Shown one piece after another: positions 19,661 through 28,609 of a stretch of DNA of 64,000 bases (position 1 is its first letter; each line of letters begins with the position of its first letter). The DNA comes from Dehalococcoidia bacterium. GTDB taxonomy: Bacteria; Chloroflexota; Dehalococcoidia; SpSt-223. The stretch spans positions 372,001 through 436,000 of the forward strand of contig BPIC01000002.1 in assembly GCA_026003895.1 (NCBI GenBank). The letters run 5' to 3'. The translations under genes and the position numbers were made by a program. The notes beneath the pieces were generated by a model. That model made no database searches. It was not told the DNA's origin and was given only the letters and a program-made list of their open reading frames with translations.

Positions 19661-20525
19661 TCAGGCAGCGTCGGAGAGATTGAACCACTCGGTGACGAGC
19701 CGATAGAACCGGAACCGTGCCCGTTGGAGATGCAGGTAGTGGCCTCCGCGCGGGATAACGGCGAACAGCTTGTCATCCGTCACGAGGCTTTCGAAAAAGT
19801 CGGTCGCGGTCTGGGCTCCGTGCCGTGCGCTGATGGCCGCGCCGTACACCAGCGCGGTCGGGCGCTTGATGGCGAGCGGGTTGGCTGGGATGGCGCCGCG
19901 CGCAACCTCGGCCCGGATGCCGTTCGGGGGAGCGCGGCTCTTGCTCCGCGACTCCTTCCCCAAACGCATGTCGAGCGTCGGGCTCGGTGAGGTCCGGCTC
20001 GAGTCGTCCGATCGCCCACTCATAGGTGTTGACTTGCCACGCGGTGTCCGGCGGCTGCGGGGATCGGGCCGTGTCGCCCCCAAGCGCAGGATCGTAGAGG
20101 ACGAGCCGGAGCACGCGTTCCGGCGATTGCTCGGTGAAACGGGCGGCGATGCGGCCTCCCCACGACCAGCCGAGGAGATGAACTCGGCGCACCGCAGACT
20201 CCGCGAAAAGCCAGTCCACCACGGCGCGAAGGTCGTCGATTGCGGCCTCGGTTGTAACGGCAAGCGGATCGCCGGTGAGTTCGGACGCACCGTAACCGCG
20301 CACGCCGAAGGTGACGGCGGCGATCCCCTGTGCCACGAGCTCGTCCATCAGCGAATAGCGCAGGCCGTTTGGAAAGGCAAAGTCAAACGCGGTCTGGCCA
20401 GACAGGTTCGCGCCATGGACGAGCACAGCGACCGCGGTCGCGCCCATACCTAAGCCTTTTGCCCGCACGGCCAATCGGCCGCCCGGTCCGGGGACCTGCA
20501 CGTCGATGGTGGCGGAATCTGGCAT
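19661..20525 (-). CDS. Alpha/beta hydrolase, frameshifted
   Basis: About 287 aa after removal of one base at the G5 run 19927-19931 (plus strand). N-terminal part: AVAVLVHGANLSG, FGVRGYGASELTG, nucleophile elbow LLGWSWGGRIAA (G-W-S-W-G, Ser nucleophile). The second frame gives RPTALVYGA, then FFESLVTDDKLFAVIPRGGHYLHL containing the catalytic His. The esterase/lipase-like substrate is unknown. ATG 20525 overlaps the DegV stop (TGATG), so the two are translationally coupled, and this gene may act on lipids in the same pathway. The intact catalytic residues on both sides argue against a decayed gene. Confidence 0.8.
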
Positions 20526-21373
20526 CACTCGAACTTCGGGCCGGAGTAGACAGCGACGCCGACGAGACCGGGGCCGGCGTGGGTCCCGACGACGGGGCCG
20601 AGCACGCCCTCGTAGATCGGCACGTCTGGGTAGCGACTGCGGAGCCGTTGGGCGAGCTGTTTGGCATCGTCGAGCGGCGGCGAGGCAAGCACACAAAGCG
20701 CGGTCACCGCTGGCTTGGCGGTCACCCACTCGTGGAGCCGCTCGAGCCCCTTTTGACGGGTCCGTGCGCGCTCCACGGCAACAACCTCTCCCTCTTTCAA
20801 CCCGAGGATCGGCTTGATGTTCAGCAACGAGCCGAGGAAGGCGCGTGCTCCACCAATTCGGCCGCCGCGCTTGAGGTACTCCAAGGTGTCTACCAAAAAG
20901 AGGATGTCGGTCTTGGTCGAGGTCTCTTTGGCAAGAGCGACGCACTCGTCCAGGCTCGCTCCCGCCTCGGCCGCCTTGGCGACCCGGATGACCACCAGCC
21001 CGAGCGCCATCGAGACCAGCAGGGAGTCCACCACCTCGACTCGAATGGCTGGTTCGACCATCGCTTTGGCGGTCACTGCCGAACTGTAGGTCCCGCTCAA
21101 CTTGCTCGAAATGGTGATGACGCAGATCGGATCACCGCCGGCGCCCACCCGGCGATATACCTCTTCGAATTCGGCCGGCGACGGCTGGGATGTGGTGGGG
21201 TTCGTCTTCGACTCGGCAAGCCGGCGATAGAAGGTCTGATCATCGATGTCGACGCCGTCGCGGAGCGTTTCATCGCCGAACAGGACTTTCAAGGGGACGA
21301 CTTCGATACCCAGCGATTGAACGAGGTCTTTCGGAAGGTCGGAGGTGCTATCGGTCACGATACGAACGACCAT
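20525..21373 (-). CDS. DegV family protein (fatty-acid-binding, FakB-like)
   Basis: 282 aa, normal length. DegV hallmarks: IVTDSTSDLP at the N-terminus, TSQPSPAEF near residue 61, ISSKLSGTYSSA near 88, VVDSLLVSMALGLVV near 113 and LEYLKRGGRIGGA near 165. In Gram-positives FakB proteins carry a fatty acid for phosphorylation by FakA. Here a FakA-type gene lies 24 nt upstream on the same strand, so a FakA-FakB pair is likely. Downstream, the alpha/beta hydrolase overlaps its stop. Confidence 0.9.
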   Translation of the reverse strand: MVVRIVTDSTSDLPKDLVQSLGIEVVPLKVLFGDETLRDGVDIDDQTFYRRLAESKTNPTTSQPSPAEFEEVYRRVGAGGDPICVITISSKLSGTYSSAVTAKAMVEPAIRVEVVDSLLVSMALGLVVIRVAKAAEAGASLDECVALAKETSTKTDILFLVDTLEYLKRGGRIGGARAFLGSLLNIKPILGLKEGEVVAVERARTRQKGLERLHEWVTAKPAVTALCVLASPPLDDAKQLAQRLRSRYPDVPIYEGVLGPVVGTHAGPGLVGVAVYSGPKFE

Positions 21374-21397
21374 GGCGGCACTCCCGTCTCGCCCGGA

Positions 21398-23032
21398 TTA
21401 CTCCCGAGCGATGATGTAGTGGTAGAACGGTTGGCCGCCCTCGACGACCTCGACCTGCAGCCCCGGATAGCGCTCCATGACCTGCTGGGCGAGGGAGCGG
21501 CCTGTTTCAACCGACACGTCGGCGCCAGTGTACAAGGTGAGCAGCTCAGCGGTGTCGGGACGCAGCTTGCCGAGAAGCGACCAGAATGCTTCTTCGACCG
21601 TCTCGCCCACCGTCGCTACCCGCCCGTTGAGCAGCCCGAGCGCCTGCCCGTTGCGGATGGTGATGCTATCAAATGTCGCATCGCGGACCGCGACCGTGAT
21701 CTCGCCGGTATCGACGGCTTCCGCGGCAGCGGTCATCGCCGCGACGTTGGCGTCGAAATCGTCGTCGACGCGAATCGCCAAGAGCGCACACACGCCCTGA
21801 GCGAGGGTGCGTGTCGGGACGATACCGACGCGCCGTTGGGTGAGCGACGCTGCCTGCTTAGCCGTCAGCAAGATGTTTTCGTTGTTCGGGAGAAGGATCA
21901 CATCGGTCGTTGGCGCGGCCTCGATCGCCTTCAGCAGGTCCTCGGCGCTCGGGTTCATCGTCTGGCCGCCGGCGATCACCTCGACCGCGCCAAGGCTCCG
22001 GAACAGATCGCGGAATCCCTCGCCAGCGGCGACCGCGATGACGGAAAGCCCTGCGACCGGCGCGGAGGGCGCGGCGGCGTGGGATTGTTTCCAATCCTCA
22101 TGCTGGAGCTGCATGTTTTCGATCGACACCTGGCGGAGGAGGCCAAGCCGCGTGCCGATCTGGATCGCTGCGCCTGGATCGAAGGTGTGGAGGTGGACTC
22201 GAACGACTCCTTCGTCCCCGACCACGAGGAGGGAATCCCCGAGGGCCTCAAGCTCCCGATGAAGTGACGGCGTGTCGAGGTTCTCCCCTTGAATCAAGAA
22301 CTGGGTGCAGTATCCATACGCCTGCTCGCCGGCAAACCCTTCGATTGCAACGGTGGCCAGATCCCCGGTCGTTTCGGGGATCGGTTCCCCGCGGAGCGTG
22401 CGGAGGGCGCCGTCGAGCAGCAGATACAGCCCTTGGCCGCCCGCATCAACGACACCCGCCTGTTTCAGGACGGGAAGCTGATTCGGAGTCTCTGCGACGG
22501 CCTGGCGAGCCGCTTCCGTCGCCGCCGCAAGCACCCGCTCGAGGCTGGTCTCACCCTCTGCTGTTTGTTGTGCCGCTTCAGACGCCTTGCGAATGACGGT
22601 CAACATGGTGCCTTCAACCGGTTTGGCGATACCGGCATAGGCGGTCTTCGTCGCGCCCGCTAACGCCTTGGCGAGCACGACCCCGTCCATCAGCGAATCG
22701 TCCTCAATTGCTTTGGCGAAGCCACGGATGATTTGAGAGAGAATGACGCCGCTATTGCCGCGGGCGCCCATCAACGCGCCGCGCGCCATGGCGGCCGCGA
22801 GGTGGCCGACGTGGTGCTCGGGCGAGCTGACGATGGCGGCCACGGTGGAGCGCATCGTCAGGCTCATATTGGTTCCGGTGTCACCGTCCGGAACAGGAAA
22901 GACGTTCAGCGCGTTGACAGCGGCGGCTTGCCGTTCAAGCCAGGCTGCTCCACCGGCGATCGCCGATTTCAGCTTCTGGCCATCAATGGATCGGATCGAC
23001 CGGTCCTCAACGCGCTCTGCCACCGTCGTCAT
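21398..23032 (-). CDS. DAK2/DhaL-domain kinase (FakA-like fatty acid kinase)
   Basis: 544 aa. The N-terminal DhaL ATP-binding domain carries ALNVFPVPDGDTGTNM (Mg-binding Asp triad) and GARGNSGVILSQI. The middle has GVVDAGGQGL, and the C-terminal DegV-like/FakA domain shows ILLPNNENILL and ending GQPFYHYIIARE. FakA transfers phosphate from ATP to fatty acid held by FakB, feeding exogenous acids into phospholipid synthesis. It heads a three-gene minus-strand set with the DegV and hydrolase genes. Confidence 0.9.
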   Translation of the reverse strand: MTTVAERVEDRSIRSIDGQKLKSAIAGGAAWLERQAAAVNALNVFPVPDGDTGTNMSLTMRSTVAAIVSSPEHHVGHLAAAMARGALMGARGNSGVILSQIIRGFAKAIEDDSLMDGVVLAKALAGATKTAYAGIAKPVEGTMLTVIRKASEAAQQTAEGETSLERVLAAATEAARQAVAETPNQLPVLKQAGVVDAGGQGLYLLLDGALRTLRGEPIPETTGDLATVAIEGFAGEQAYGYCTQFLIQGENLDTPSLHRELEALGDSLLVVGDEGVVRVHLHTFDPGAAIQIGTRLGLLRQVSIENMQLQHEDWKQSHAAAPSAPVAGLSVIAVAAGEGFRDLFRSLGAVEVIAGGQTMNPSAEDLLKAIEAAPTTDVILLPNNENILLTAKQAASLTQRRVGIVPTRTLAQGVCALLAIRVDDDFDANVAAMTAAAEAVDTGEITVAVRDATFDSITIRNGQALGLLNGRVATVGETVEEAFWSLLGKLRPDTAELLTLYTGADVSVETGRSLAQQVMERYPGLQVEVVEGGQPFYHYIIARE

Positions 23033-23154
23033 TCCGTCTCGACATACCGGATGTATTCGATGGAGTGAGCTTAGTGGTCGGCAGAAATGCCGTCAACGCG
23101 ACGGGTGAATCTCGGCAAGGTGGCTGCTAGGATCGCGCTGCGGGGAGGGCCGAC

Positions 23155-23313
23155 GTGAATACGGTGACGTGCTACAAGTGCTCCAATCCGGCCGGCGGCC
23201 GCTGTCCGGACTGCCGACGGTTGTTCTGCCGATTCCACGGCGCGACGCGCTGTCACGAATGCGAGCCGCCACCGCCGATTTGGAAGACTCTGCTCGGCCT
23301 CTTCCGCCGGTAG
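23155..23313 (+). CDS. Small zinc-finger protein, 52 aa
   Basis: GTG 23155 has a strong GGGGAGGG Shine-Dalgarno 5-6 nt upstream; stop TAG 23311-23313. Eight potential zinc ligands occur in 31 residues: C6-x2-C9, C17-x2-C20, C25-x2-H28 and C33-x2-C36, forming two interleaved sites as in B-box/AN1-like or double zinc-ribbon folds. A short Pro-rich and amphipathic tail (PPPPIWKTLLGLFRR) follows. No family name is certain. It is divergent from fakA. Ligand spacing and Shine-Dalgarno make it very likely real despite its size. Confidence 0.7.
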   Translation: MNTVTCYKCSNPAGGRCPDCRRLFCRFHGATRCHECEPPPPIWKTLLGLFRR

Positions 23314-23501
23314 AAGCGTTGGACATCATTAGCGTCACGCCTGAAGGCCTGGCCGTTCCCGGCGAGCGATTTCGTCCCCCGAAGGCACGCTGTCATGGCG
23401 TGGCCGGTCGCGCGACTCGCCAGTTCCGAGTTCTCCCGGAAGCTCAACGTCAGCATCGACGGTCGCAGGCAGGTGTCCCCATCTCGCCGTCACCATCTTA
23501 A

Positions 23502-23834
23502 CCCGACGAGGTTGCTCCGAATTGGTGTGGGCCCAACGTCGGGCTCGTCTCCTTTCTCGCTCTGTCGCGAAGGACAAGGAGGACGACGAGCATCGGCTTC
23601 GCGGTAGCGGTTGGGAGTTTCCACGCGAGCCAGCCGGTCGTCATCCTCACAACGAACCTCGAACGAAGCCTTTTCCGTCTGGCCGCGCGGCGAGAACAGG
23701 TCCAGTCTGTCGAGCGATGGCGCAACACAGGGGATTGTTGGACCAACGATCTGCTAATCGGCCGCTTCGCACGGCAACAGCGCCCATGTCTTGTCATCAC
23801 CGGAATCCCCGGCACTTCCGACTCCATCGACTGA
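23502..23834 (+). other. Start-less, coding-like ORF
   Basis: An open frame of 110 codons lacks ATG, GTG or TTG in frame, yet its last ~80 codons read like protein (IGFAVAVGSFHASQPVVILT, ..., PCLVITGIPGTSDSID). AGGAGG at 23577-23582 sits 9 nt before an in-frame ATC (23592). It may be a gene with a rare start codon, a gene whose 5' end is lost or frameshifted, or chance. The flanks of this otherwise empty stretch (23314-24085) show nothing else. Confidence 0.3.
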
Positions 23835-24085
23835 TGGGCCACGAGTGATTGAGACAGGCAGCGCACGCCTCCTGTGTCGATCCCGGTACGAGTCGCGATG
23901 CCCGCCCGAACCGAAGGCTCGACGTGCGATCGACGTGCGGCGCGATCCGCTCCCTAGTCACGGCTGAACCTTGAGAGCGAGACCGACAAGCGTGACGTGG
24001 GCTCCACGAGGCCGCCTCACCATCGATTAGCGTCGGCGGGCGGAACGACGAGGCTGAACCGCGCGTCAATGCGTTCGGGGGCAGC

Positions 24086-24532
24086 ATGGATCGCGTGACG
24101 TCGGTGGTTGTTGCGGTCGTTCTCGGCCTCATCGTCCTGAGTGTGTCTCTGGTGGCATTGGGTGGTGGACGCGGTGATCTTGGCGATGAGACGACTCCGC
24201 GTGGTGTCGTCGTGCTGTACTTGCGGTCGCTCCGCGAGGGAAATCAAGACCGCGCCTACAACCTCCTCTCCGCCGACCTTAAGGCGCGAGTCTCGCGTGA
24301 TGAGTTCCTTCGGCTCGCCTCGTCACTGCAGAATGACCGGCGCCGCATCGAGGTCGGCGAGGCGACGATCGAGGGCACGACCGCCCGCGTGCCGGTCACC
24401 TATAGTTACGTCGGCGATGTGTTCGGCGGCGGCAGCTCGACTACCGAAACGGCCGGTCTCGTTCTGGAAGGCGGACGCTGGCGCATCTCAGCGCCGACCG
24501 AGCCATTTCTCCCCGAGCCTCCTCTGAGGTAG
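24086..24532 (+). CDS. Membrane-anchored NTF2-like/DUF4878-type lipoprotein-like protein
   Basis: 148 aa. One N-terminal TM helix (residues ~5-26) is followed by a small alpha+beta domain: GVVVLYLRSLREGNQDRAYNLLSADLKARVSRDEF, RVPVTYSYVGDV and GRWRISAPTEPF. This layout matches the DUF4878/NTF2-like extracytoplasmic domains. ATG 24086 has GGGGGC upstream. The next gene starts 3 nt after its stop, so the pair forms an operon. Function unknown. Confidence 0.65.
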   Translation: MDRVTSVVVAVVLGLIVLSVSLVALGGGRGDLGDETTPRGVVVLYLRSLREGNQDRAYNLLSADLKARVSRDEFLRLASSLQNDRRRIEVGEATIEGTTARVPVTYSYVGDVFGGGSSTTETAGLVLEGGRWRISAPTEPFLPEPPLR

Positions 24533-24535
24533 GCC

Positions 24536-26131
24536 GTGCAAACGATCCGGCGCATCTACCTTTACGTCGTCAGCGCCGTGAGCCTCGGGATGCTCGCCGC
24601 CGGGGTTGTCGAGCTGGCGCGTACGCTGGTTGCCATGGTCGTGCCGACGGCGATACCGGCCAACTGGCTGGCCGAAAATCTCGCCGCTGCAGTCGGCACA
24701 ACGATCGTCGCTCTCCCCGTCTGGCTTTTCCATTGGGGGCTTGCCAATCGCTTGGCGGCGCGCGACGCGACCGAGCGCGTCGCGGCGCTTCGCCGTTTGT
24801 ACCTCTACGGCGTGCTCGCCGTGAGCGCGATCTTCATTGCCATTGGGGTTAGCGACGCGACCGAAGCGCTGACGGCATTTGCCGCGCACACCCGCAATGT
24901 GACGGTTATGCAGGTCATCGACCCGCTTCCGGTCATCGTCGTAACCCTCGCGGTCTGGTGGTACCACTGGGGCATTGCCGGTCAGGAGCGGAGGGCCTTC
25001 GGTGAAGGAGGTGCGTCGGCCACCATTCGCCGATGGTATGTCTATGGCTCGGCGTTCTGGGCGCTCGTTGTCTTGCTTCCGGCGACGACATCGCTGGTGC
25101 GAACGAACTACGACCACATTGTTGGTCCACCGACGTTCGGTGCCGCGTGGCAAGTGTCGGAATCGGTGGGACCAGCACTTGCTGGCTTGTTGATTTGGGC
25201 AGCACATTGGATTTGGTCGTCACGCGGGCAGATTGCGGAGGACGATCGCAGGTCGGTGCTCCGGGCCGTCTACCTCCTGAGCGTGATCGCCATCGCGTTA
25301 ACCGTGACCCTCGTGCAGGCCGGGCAGGTCCTCTTTTACCTGCTGAGTCGGTTGCTTGGCGTCCCGAACCCCGGTGGACAGACCGGCTCCATCGCCCAAT
25401 TGCTCGCCGGCCCCGTCGCCGCCGCGATTGTCTACGGTGCAGCGTGGTGGTACCACCAGCGCGTGCTGCGGGGCGAGAGCGCGGTAGCAGGGGAAGCGCC
25501 GCGCCGGCTTGGGGTCCGCCGGCTCTACCGCTATCTCATCGCACTCGTCGCGCTCGCGCTACTGTCGGTTGGCCTCGCCGGCGTCCTCTGGACCATTGGA
25601 GATCTTCTCAGCTCGGGGACAGGGCAGGCAGGGTTCAGCTGGCAAGAGCAGATTAGCCTGTTCGCGACCCTTGCTATCGTCGGTCTCCCAGTTTGGATCG
25701 CCGTCTGGAGGCCACGGCCCGACGTCGCCGAAGCCGCCTCGCTCTCCCGCCGGCTCTACCTCTATTTGGCGCTGATCGGCTCGGTGCTCGCTGCGCTCAT
25801 TTCCGGCGCCGTCATGGCGTTCCAAGCGATTGCTCTGGTGATCGGCGCCCGCTCGCCCACCGAGGCCGTCAACGATCTCACCCGAGCGCTCGCGGTCGTG
25901 CTTGTAGGCGCGGGCGTGGCAGTCTACCAGTGGCGCGCACTGCAACTCGATGCCAGCCGCGCTGGGGCGCTCCCTCGTACAGCCGAATCGAGGGCGCGGC
26001 TGAGGCTGATCGGGCCGGACGGGCGGATCGTCCGCGAGCTCGCGGGAGAGATGGCCACGCTCGAGCTTGCCTTCGATCGGCTGGCGGGCGAGCTTGAGAC
26101 CGCGGGTCTTCCCCGCTCAGAGCCGAGCTGA
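24536..26131 (+). CDS. DUF5671-type polytopic membrane protein with six internal repeats
   Basis: 531 aa, about 12 TM segments. A ~80-residue unit recurs six times. Each begins RR-x-Y-x-Y (near residues 4, 85, 167, 239, 328, 405) with a TM helix. A second TM ends in a W/H motif that is VWLFHWG and VWWYHWG in the first two units and degenerates later (IWAAHW, AWWYHQ, VWIAVW, VYQW). The C-terminal ~70 residues are soluble and helical (RLRLIGPDGRIVRELAGEMA). DUF5671 proteins are of unknown function. Start GTG 24536. Convergent 15-nt overlap with yihY. Confidence 0.75.
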   Translation: MQTIRRIYLYVVSAVSLGMLAAGVVELARTLVAMVVPTAIPANWLAENLAAAVGTTIVALPVWLFHWGLANRLAARDATERVAALRRLYLYGVLAVSAIFIAIGVSDATEALTAFAAHTRNVTVMQVIDPLPVIVVTLAVWWYHWGIAGQERRAFGEGGASATIRRWYVYGSAFWALVVLLPATTSLVRTNYDHIVGPPTFGAAWQVSESVGPALAGLLIWAAHWIWSSRGQIAEDDRRSVLRAVYLLSVIAIALTVTLVQAGQVLFYLLSRLLGVPNPGGQTGSIAQLLAGPVAAAIVYGAAWWYHQRVLRGESAVAGEAPRRLGVRRLYRYLIALVALALLSVGLAGVLWTIGDLLSSGTGQAGFSWQEQISLFATLAIVGLPVWIAVWRPRPDVAEAASLSRRLYLYLALIGSVLAALISGAVMAFQAIALVIGARSPTEAVNDLTRALAVVLVGAGVAVYQWRALQLDASRAGALPRTAESRARLRLIGPDGRIVRELAGEMATLELAFDRLAGELETAGLPRSEPS

Positions 26132-27103
26132 GCGTTGTGACCGGGCGCGATCGAGGGGCGCTAGGCGGCCTTTGGTACGCGCTGACGCGAGATCCTCTCC
26201 GGATTCGTCGCCTGTCGTGACGACAGGCGCGATTGGCGTTGGTTCCTGCTGCCCCCAAACGTGGGTAAGTGCCGCGCCAAACAAGAAAATCTGCGCCGAG
26301 TATTGGACCCAGACGAGCAATACCACAAGAGCGCCGGCGGCGCCAAACGCTGAGCCGGGTGCGAAGTGCGTGAGATATTGCGCTAAAAGCAGCTTGCCGA
26401 CAGAGAAGAGCAGCGCTGTCGTCACCGCTCCAGCGGCAGTGTTCCGCAACGGAATCGGCCGCTCCGGCATCATCCGGTAAATGAGCAGAAAGAGCAGCGT
26501 CGCAAGTCCCAGCGTGAGGGCGAACTCGGTGATCCGGACGAGCCAGCCCTCGAGAATGCGCTCCGACCCCAAGACCTCGTGAACGCGGCTAACGTAGGTA
26601 GATGCCACAATCATGACCAGAAACAATGCCCCTGCTGCGAACACCAGCAGCATTGCGAGGCCATAGCGGCGGAGGAAGGCAACGACGTCCAGTCCTTGCG
26701 GCCCTCGGATGCCCCACATCTCATTGATGGCGTCGCGAACCTGAACGAACAGCCCTGTTGCGCCCCACAGAAGCGTCGCGACGCCGACAACCGTGGCAAG
26801 AACATTGTTCGCCGGGCGCGTCGTCGGCTCGAGCAGCCGTACAACGAACTCGGCAACTTCTCGGTTCGTCGCTTGGGACACCTGAATATAGATTTGGGCC
26901 TGTGCCAACTCTTCGCCGACGAAGAAACCGGCGACGCCGACGGCGATAACCAGCAGCGGTGCAAGGGAAAATATCGCCGAATAGGCGAGCGCCGCCGCCA
27001 TCCGCGGCCCGTTGACCGCGTTGTAGGTGTCCCACGCCGCCTTCAACACTTGGATCAGCCGCTTCACGCTGCTCTCCCACGCCTCCGCCACCGAGCGTAC
27101 CAT
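26117..27103 (-). CDS. YihY/virulence factor BrkB family membrane protein
   Basis: 328 aa from ATG 27103; the longer upstream frame is not protein-like. Six TM helices are predicted. Family landmarks are AALAYSAIFSLAPLLVIAVG near residue 35, LLWGATGLFVQVRDAINEMW near 105 and GAAGALVVLLVWVQYSAQIFLFGAALTHVW near 270. YihY proteins sit in the inner membrane; their function is not established despite the old RNase BN name. The C-terminal tail is basic and polar. Confidence 0.9.
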   Translation of the reverse strand: MVRSVAEAWESSVKRLIQVLKAAWDTYNAVNGPRMAAALAYSAIFSLAPLLVIAVGVAGFFVGEELAQAQIYIQVSQATNREVAEFVVRLLEPTTRPANNVLATVVGVATLLWGATGLFVQVRDAINEMWGIRGPQGLDVVAFLRRYGLAMLLVFAAGALFLVMIVASTYVSRVHEVLGSERILEGWLVRITEFALTLGLATLLFLLIYRMMPERPIPLRNTAAGAVTTALLFSVGKLLLAQYLTHFAPGSAFGAAGALVVLLVWVQYSAQIFLFGAALTHVWGQQEPTPIAPVVTTGDESGEDLASARTKGRLAPLDRARSQRSARL

Positions 27104-27598
27104 GCCTGACTGGGCGGTACGAATCCTTCGGTCTATCGACGATGTCCGATCGTGAGACACCTGACGTGAAGGCGGCTCCTCAACCGGATGCTGAGTGCTG
27201 CCACCGATGATGTCGGTCTGGACGTTGGTCAGGCAGCGACACGCCCTAGCTTTGCGGGAGAATCGCCCGGCGCGGCCGAACCCATGGAGAGGGCTCCAGC
27301 CGCGCTCGGTGCACGTCGCTCCGCTCAAGGTGTCGGTGAAGCCCCATGTCCCGACCTTGCAGGCGTTCCACGAGTGCGAGCCGCTGCCCACATTGGCACG
27401 GTCTGCGGCTGCGTCCGTCCGTTAGACGAGGGTCCTCGGATGGGTTTCAGGCGGCTTGGGTGCGACCGGCTGCGTGTCGTGCCGGTCAGGGGGCTATGGG
27501 AAGGCCGACGACCCTCGATTCTCGCTCGCCGCACCCGGTGCGAAGAACGCCGGGGCGCTGCCCACAGGCACAGTCGCGGCTCTGGGCAGCGCTGACGG
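27104..27598. other. Intergenic region, no convincing gene
   Basis: About 495 bases upstream of yihY and downstream of the secreted hydrolase, both on the minus strand. Short frames on either strand have no family resemblance. No promoter, tRNA or repeat was recognized. Confidence 0.45.
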
Positions 27599-28477
27599 TT
27601 AGCTCCGCACGTCCAATCGGAACAATTCCCTCGCATACTCGAGGATCAATCGATCGCGCTCGCGATCCAGCCGTTCGGGAAGCATCGTTGGTAGATCTGC
27701 CAGCGAGTACAGTTGGTTCGGCCGCTCGTTGTTGAGGCGAACCCACGGCACGTCACCGGCGACAGCGGCATTGACCATCCTGATCGCGTGGAACACGTCC
27801 GCCTGAACATGGTCGCGTTCGGACTGCATCCGAAGATAGGGGACGCGGATGGAGCCGATGAACGTGATTGCCTCGCGCTCGTGCCAGAACGATTCGTCGT
27901 CGCAGCTCGCGACGTTCCGCAGATGGCCGGCCGGTGCGCCACCGCAGCCGCCGGTGTCAGATCGGTCGGCGGGGCCCTCCCAATCGATCAGAAAGCGCAC
28001 GCGGAGATCCGGGTGCCGCGCCAGCATCCCGGCGGCAATCGTGACACCATAAGAATTGCTGACGATACCGATCTGGCTTCGGTCAACGGCTGGGTGATTT
28101 GGGAGCTCGGCGATGATTGCAGCGAGGCCGTCTTGGTGGATGAAGCCGCCGTAATCCTCCACGCCACCGCTTCGACCGCGGCCGTCTGGATCGAAGACGA
28201 CGATCGCGAAGCCGGCATCTGCCATGCGTTGGGCGCGTCCACCAGAGGTGATCGTGGTGCTATCGCCGTTTCCGCCAGGCACGAGGACGAGCGTAGGCAG
28301 CCGCCGGCCGTCCCAGCCGGTCGGGGTCAGCACCTCCACCCACAGCTCGGCGCCGCTTGCTGGATTGGTGACCGTGAAGGAGGAGGGGAACGGTGCAGCG
28401 GTGATGTTCGCTGCACCGCTGACCACGAGGAATGTCGCGACGATTGATCCGAAGAGTACCCGCCAAAGCCCTGCCAT
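27599..28477 (-). CDS. Secreted alpha/beta hydrolase (dienelactone-hydrolase/peptidase-like)
   Basis: 292 aa from ATG 28477 (GAGAGGT Shine-Dalgarno 5 nt upstream). A signal peptide covers residues ~1-27 (...ANITAAPF). The hydrolase core shows LPTLVLVPGGNGDS, IVVFDPDGRGRSGG and the elbow IGIVSNSYGVTIAAG, in which N-S-Y-G replaces the usual GxSxG first Gly. RFLIDWEGPADRSD and an YLRMQSERDHVQADV segment bearing an acid and His follow. It acts outside the cytoplasm; the substrate is unknown. It sits 133 nt downstream of the secreted modular protein, on the same strand, separated by a hairpin. Confidence 0.8.
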   Translation of the reverse strand: MAGLWRVLFGSIVATFLVVSGAANITAAPFPSSFTVTNPASGAELWVEVLTPTGWDGRRLPTLVLVPGGNGDSTTITSGGRAQRMADAGFAIVVFDPDGRGRSGGVEDYGGFIHQDGLAAIIAELPNHPAVDRSQIGIVSNSYGVTIAAGMLARHPDLRVRFLIDWEGPADRSDTGGCGGAPAGHLRNVASCDDESFWHEREAITFIGSIRVPYLRMQSERDHVQADVFHAIRMVNAAVAGDVPWVRLNNERPNQLYSLADLPTMLPERLDRERDRLILEYARELFRLDVRS

Positions 28478-28560
28478 TCCGTACCTCTCATGGGTTGATG
28501 TCTTGGGCACGGAACGAGAACGCTCTCCGGTTCGGGCGTGTGATTAAGCGCACTCATGCA

Positions 28561-28586
28561 ACGGCCGGCCCTCCGGGGCCGGCCGT
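28561..28586 (-). terminator. GC-rich stem-loop after the secreted modular protein gene
   Basis: Arms 28561-28570 and 28577-28586 (ACGGCCGGCC and its exact complement) with a 6-nt loop lie 24 nt downstream of the minus-strand stop at 28610. A T-rich tail is weak, so it is terminator-like. Confidence 0.55.
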
Positions 28587-28609
28587 TCGGTCCGGAGAGC
28601 CGGCGCGGC

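Noticed and set aside
20330-22267. 645-aa plus-strand ORF antisense to fakA/fakB
   Set aside because: It is a GC-skew shadow. The opposite strand has DegV and DhaL motifs; this frame has none and is Arg/Gly/Asp-rich.
27188-27595. 135-aa plus ORF upstream of yihY, considered as a transposase fragment
   Set aside because: No DDE, HTH or terminal repeats; composition is non-coding.
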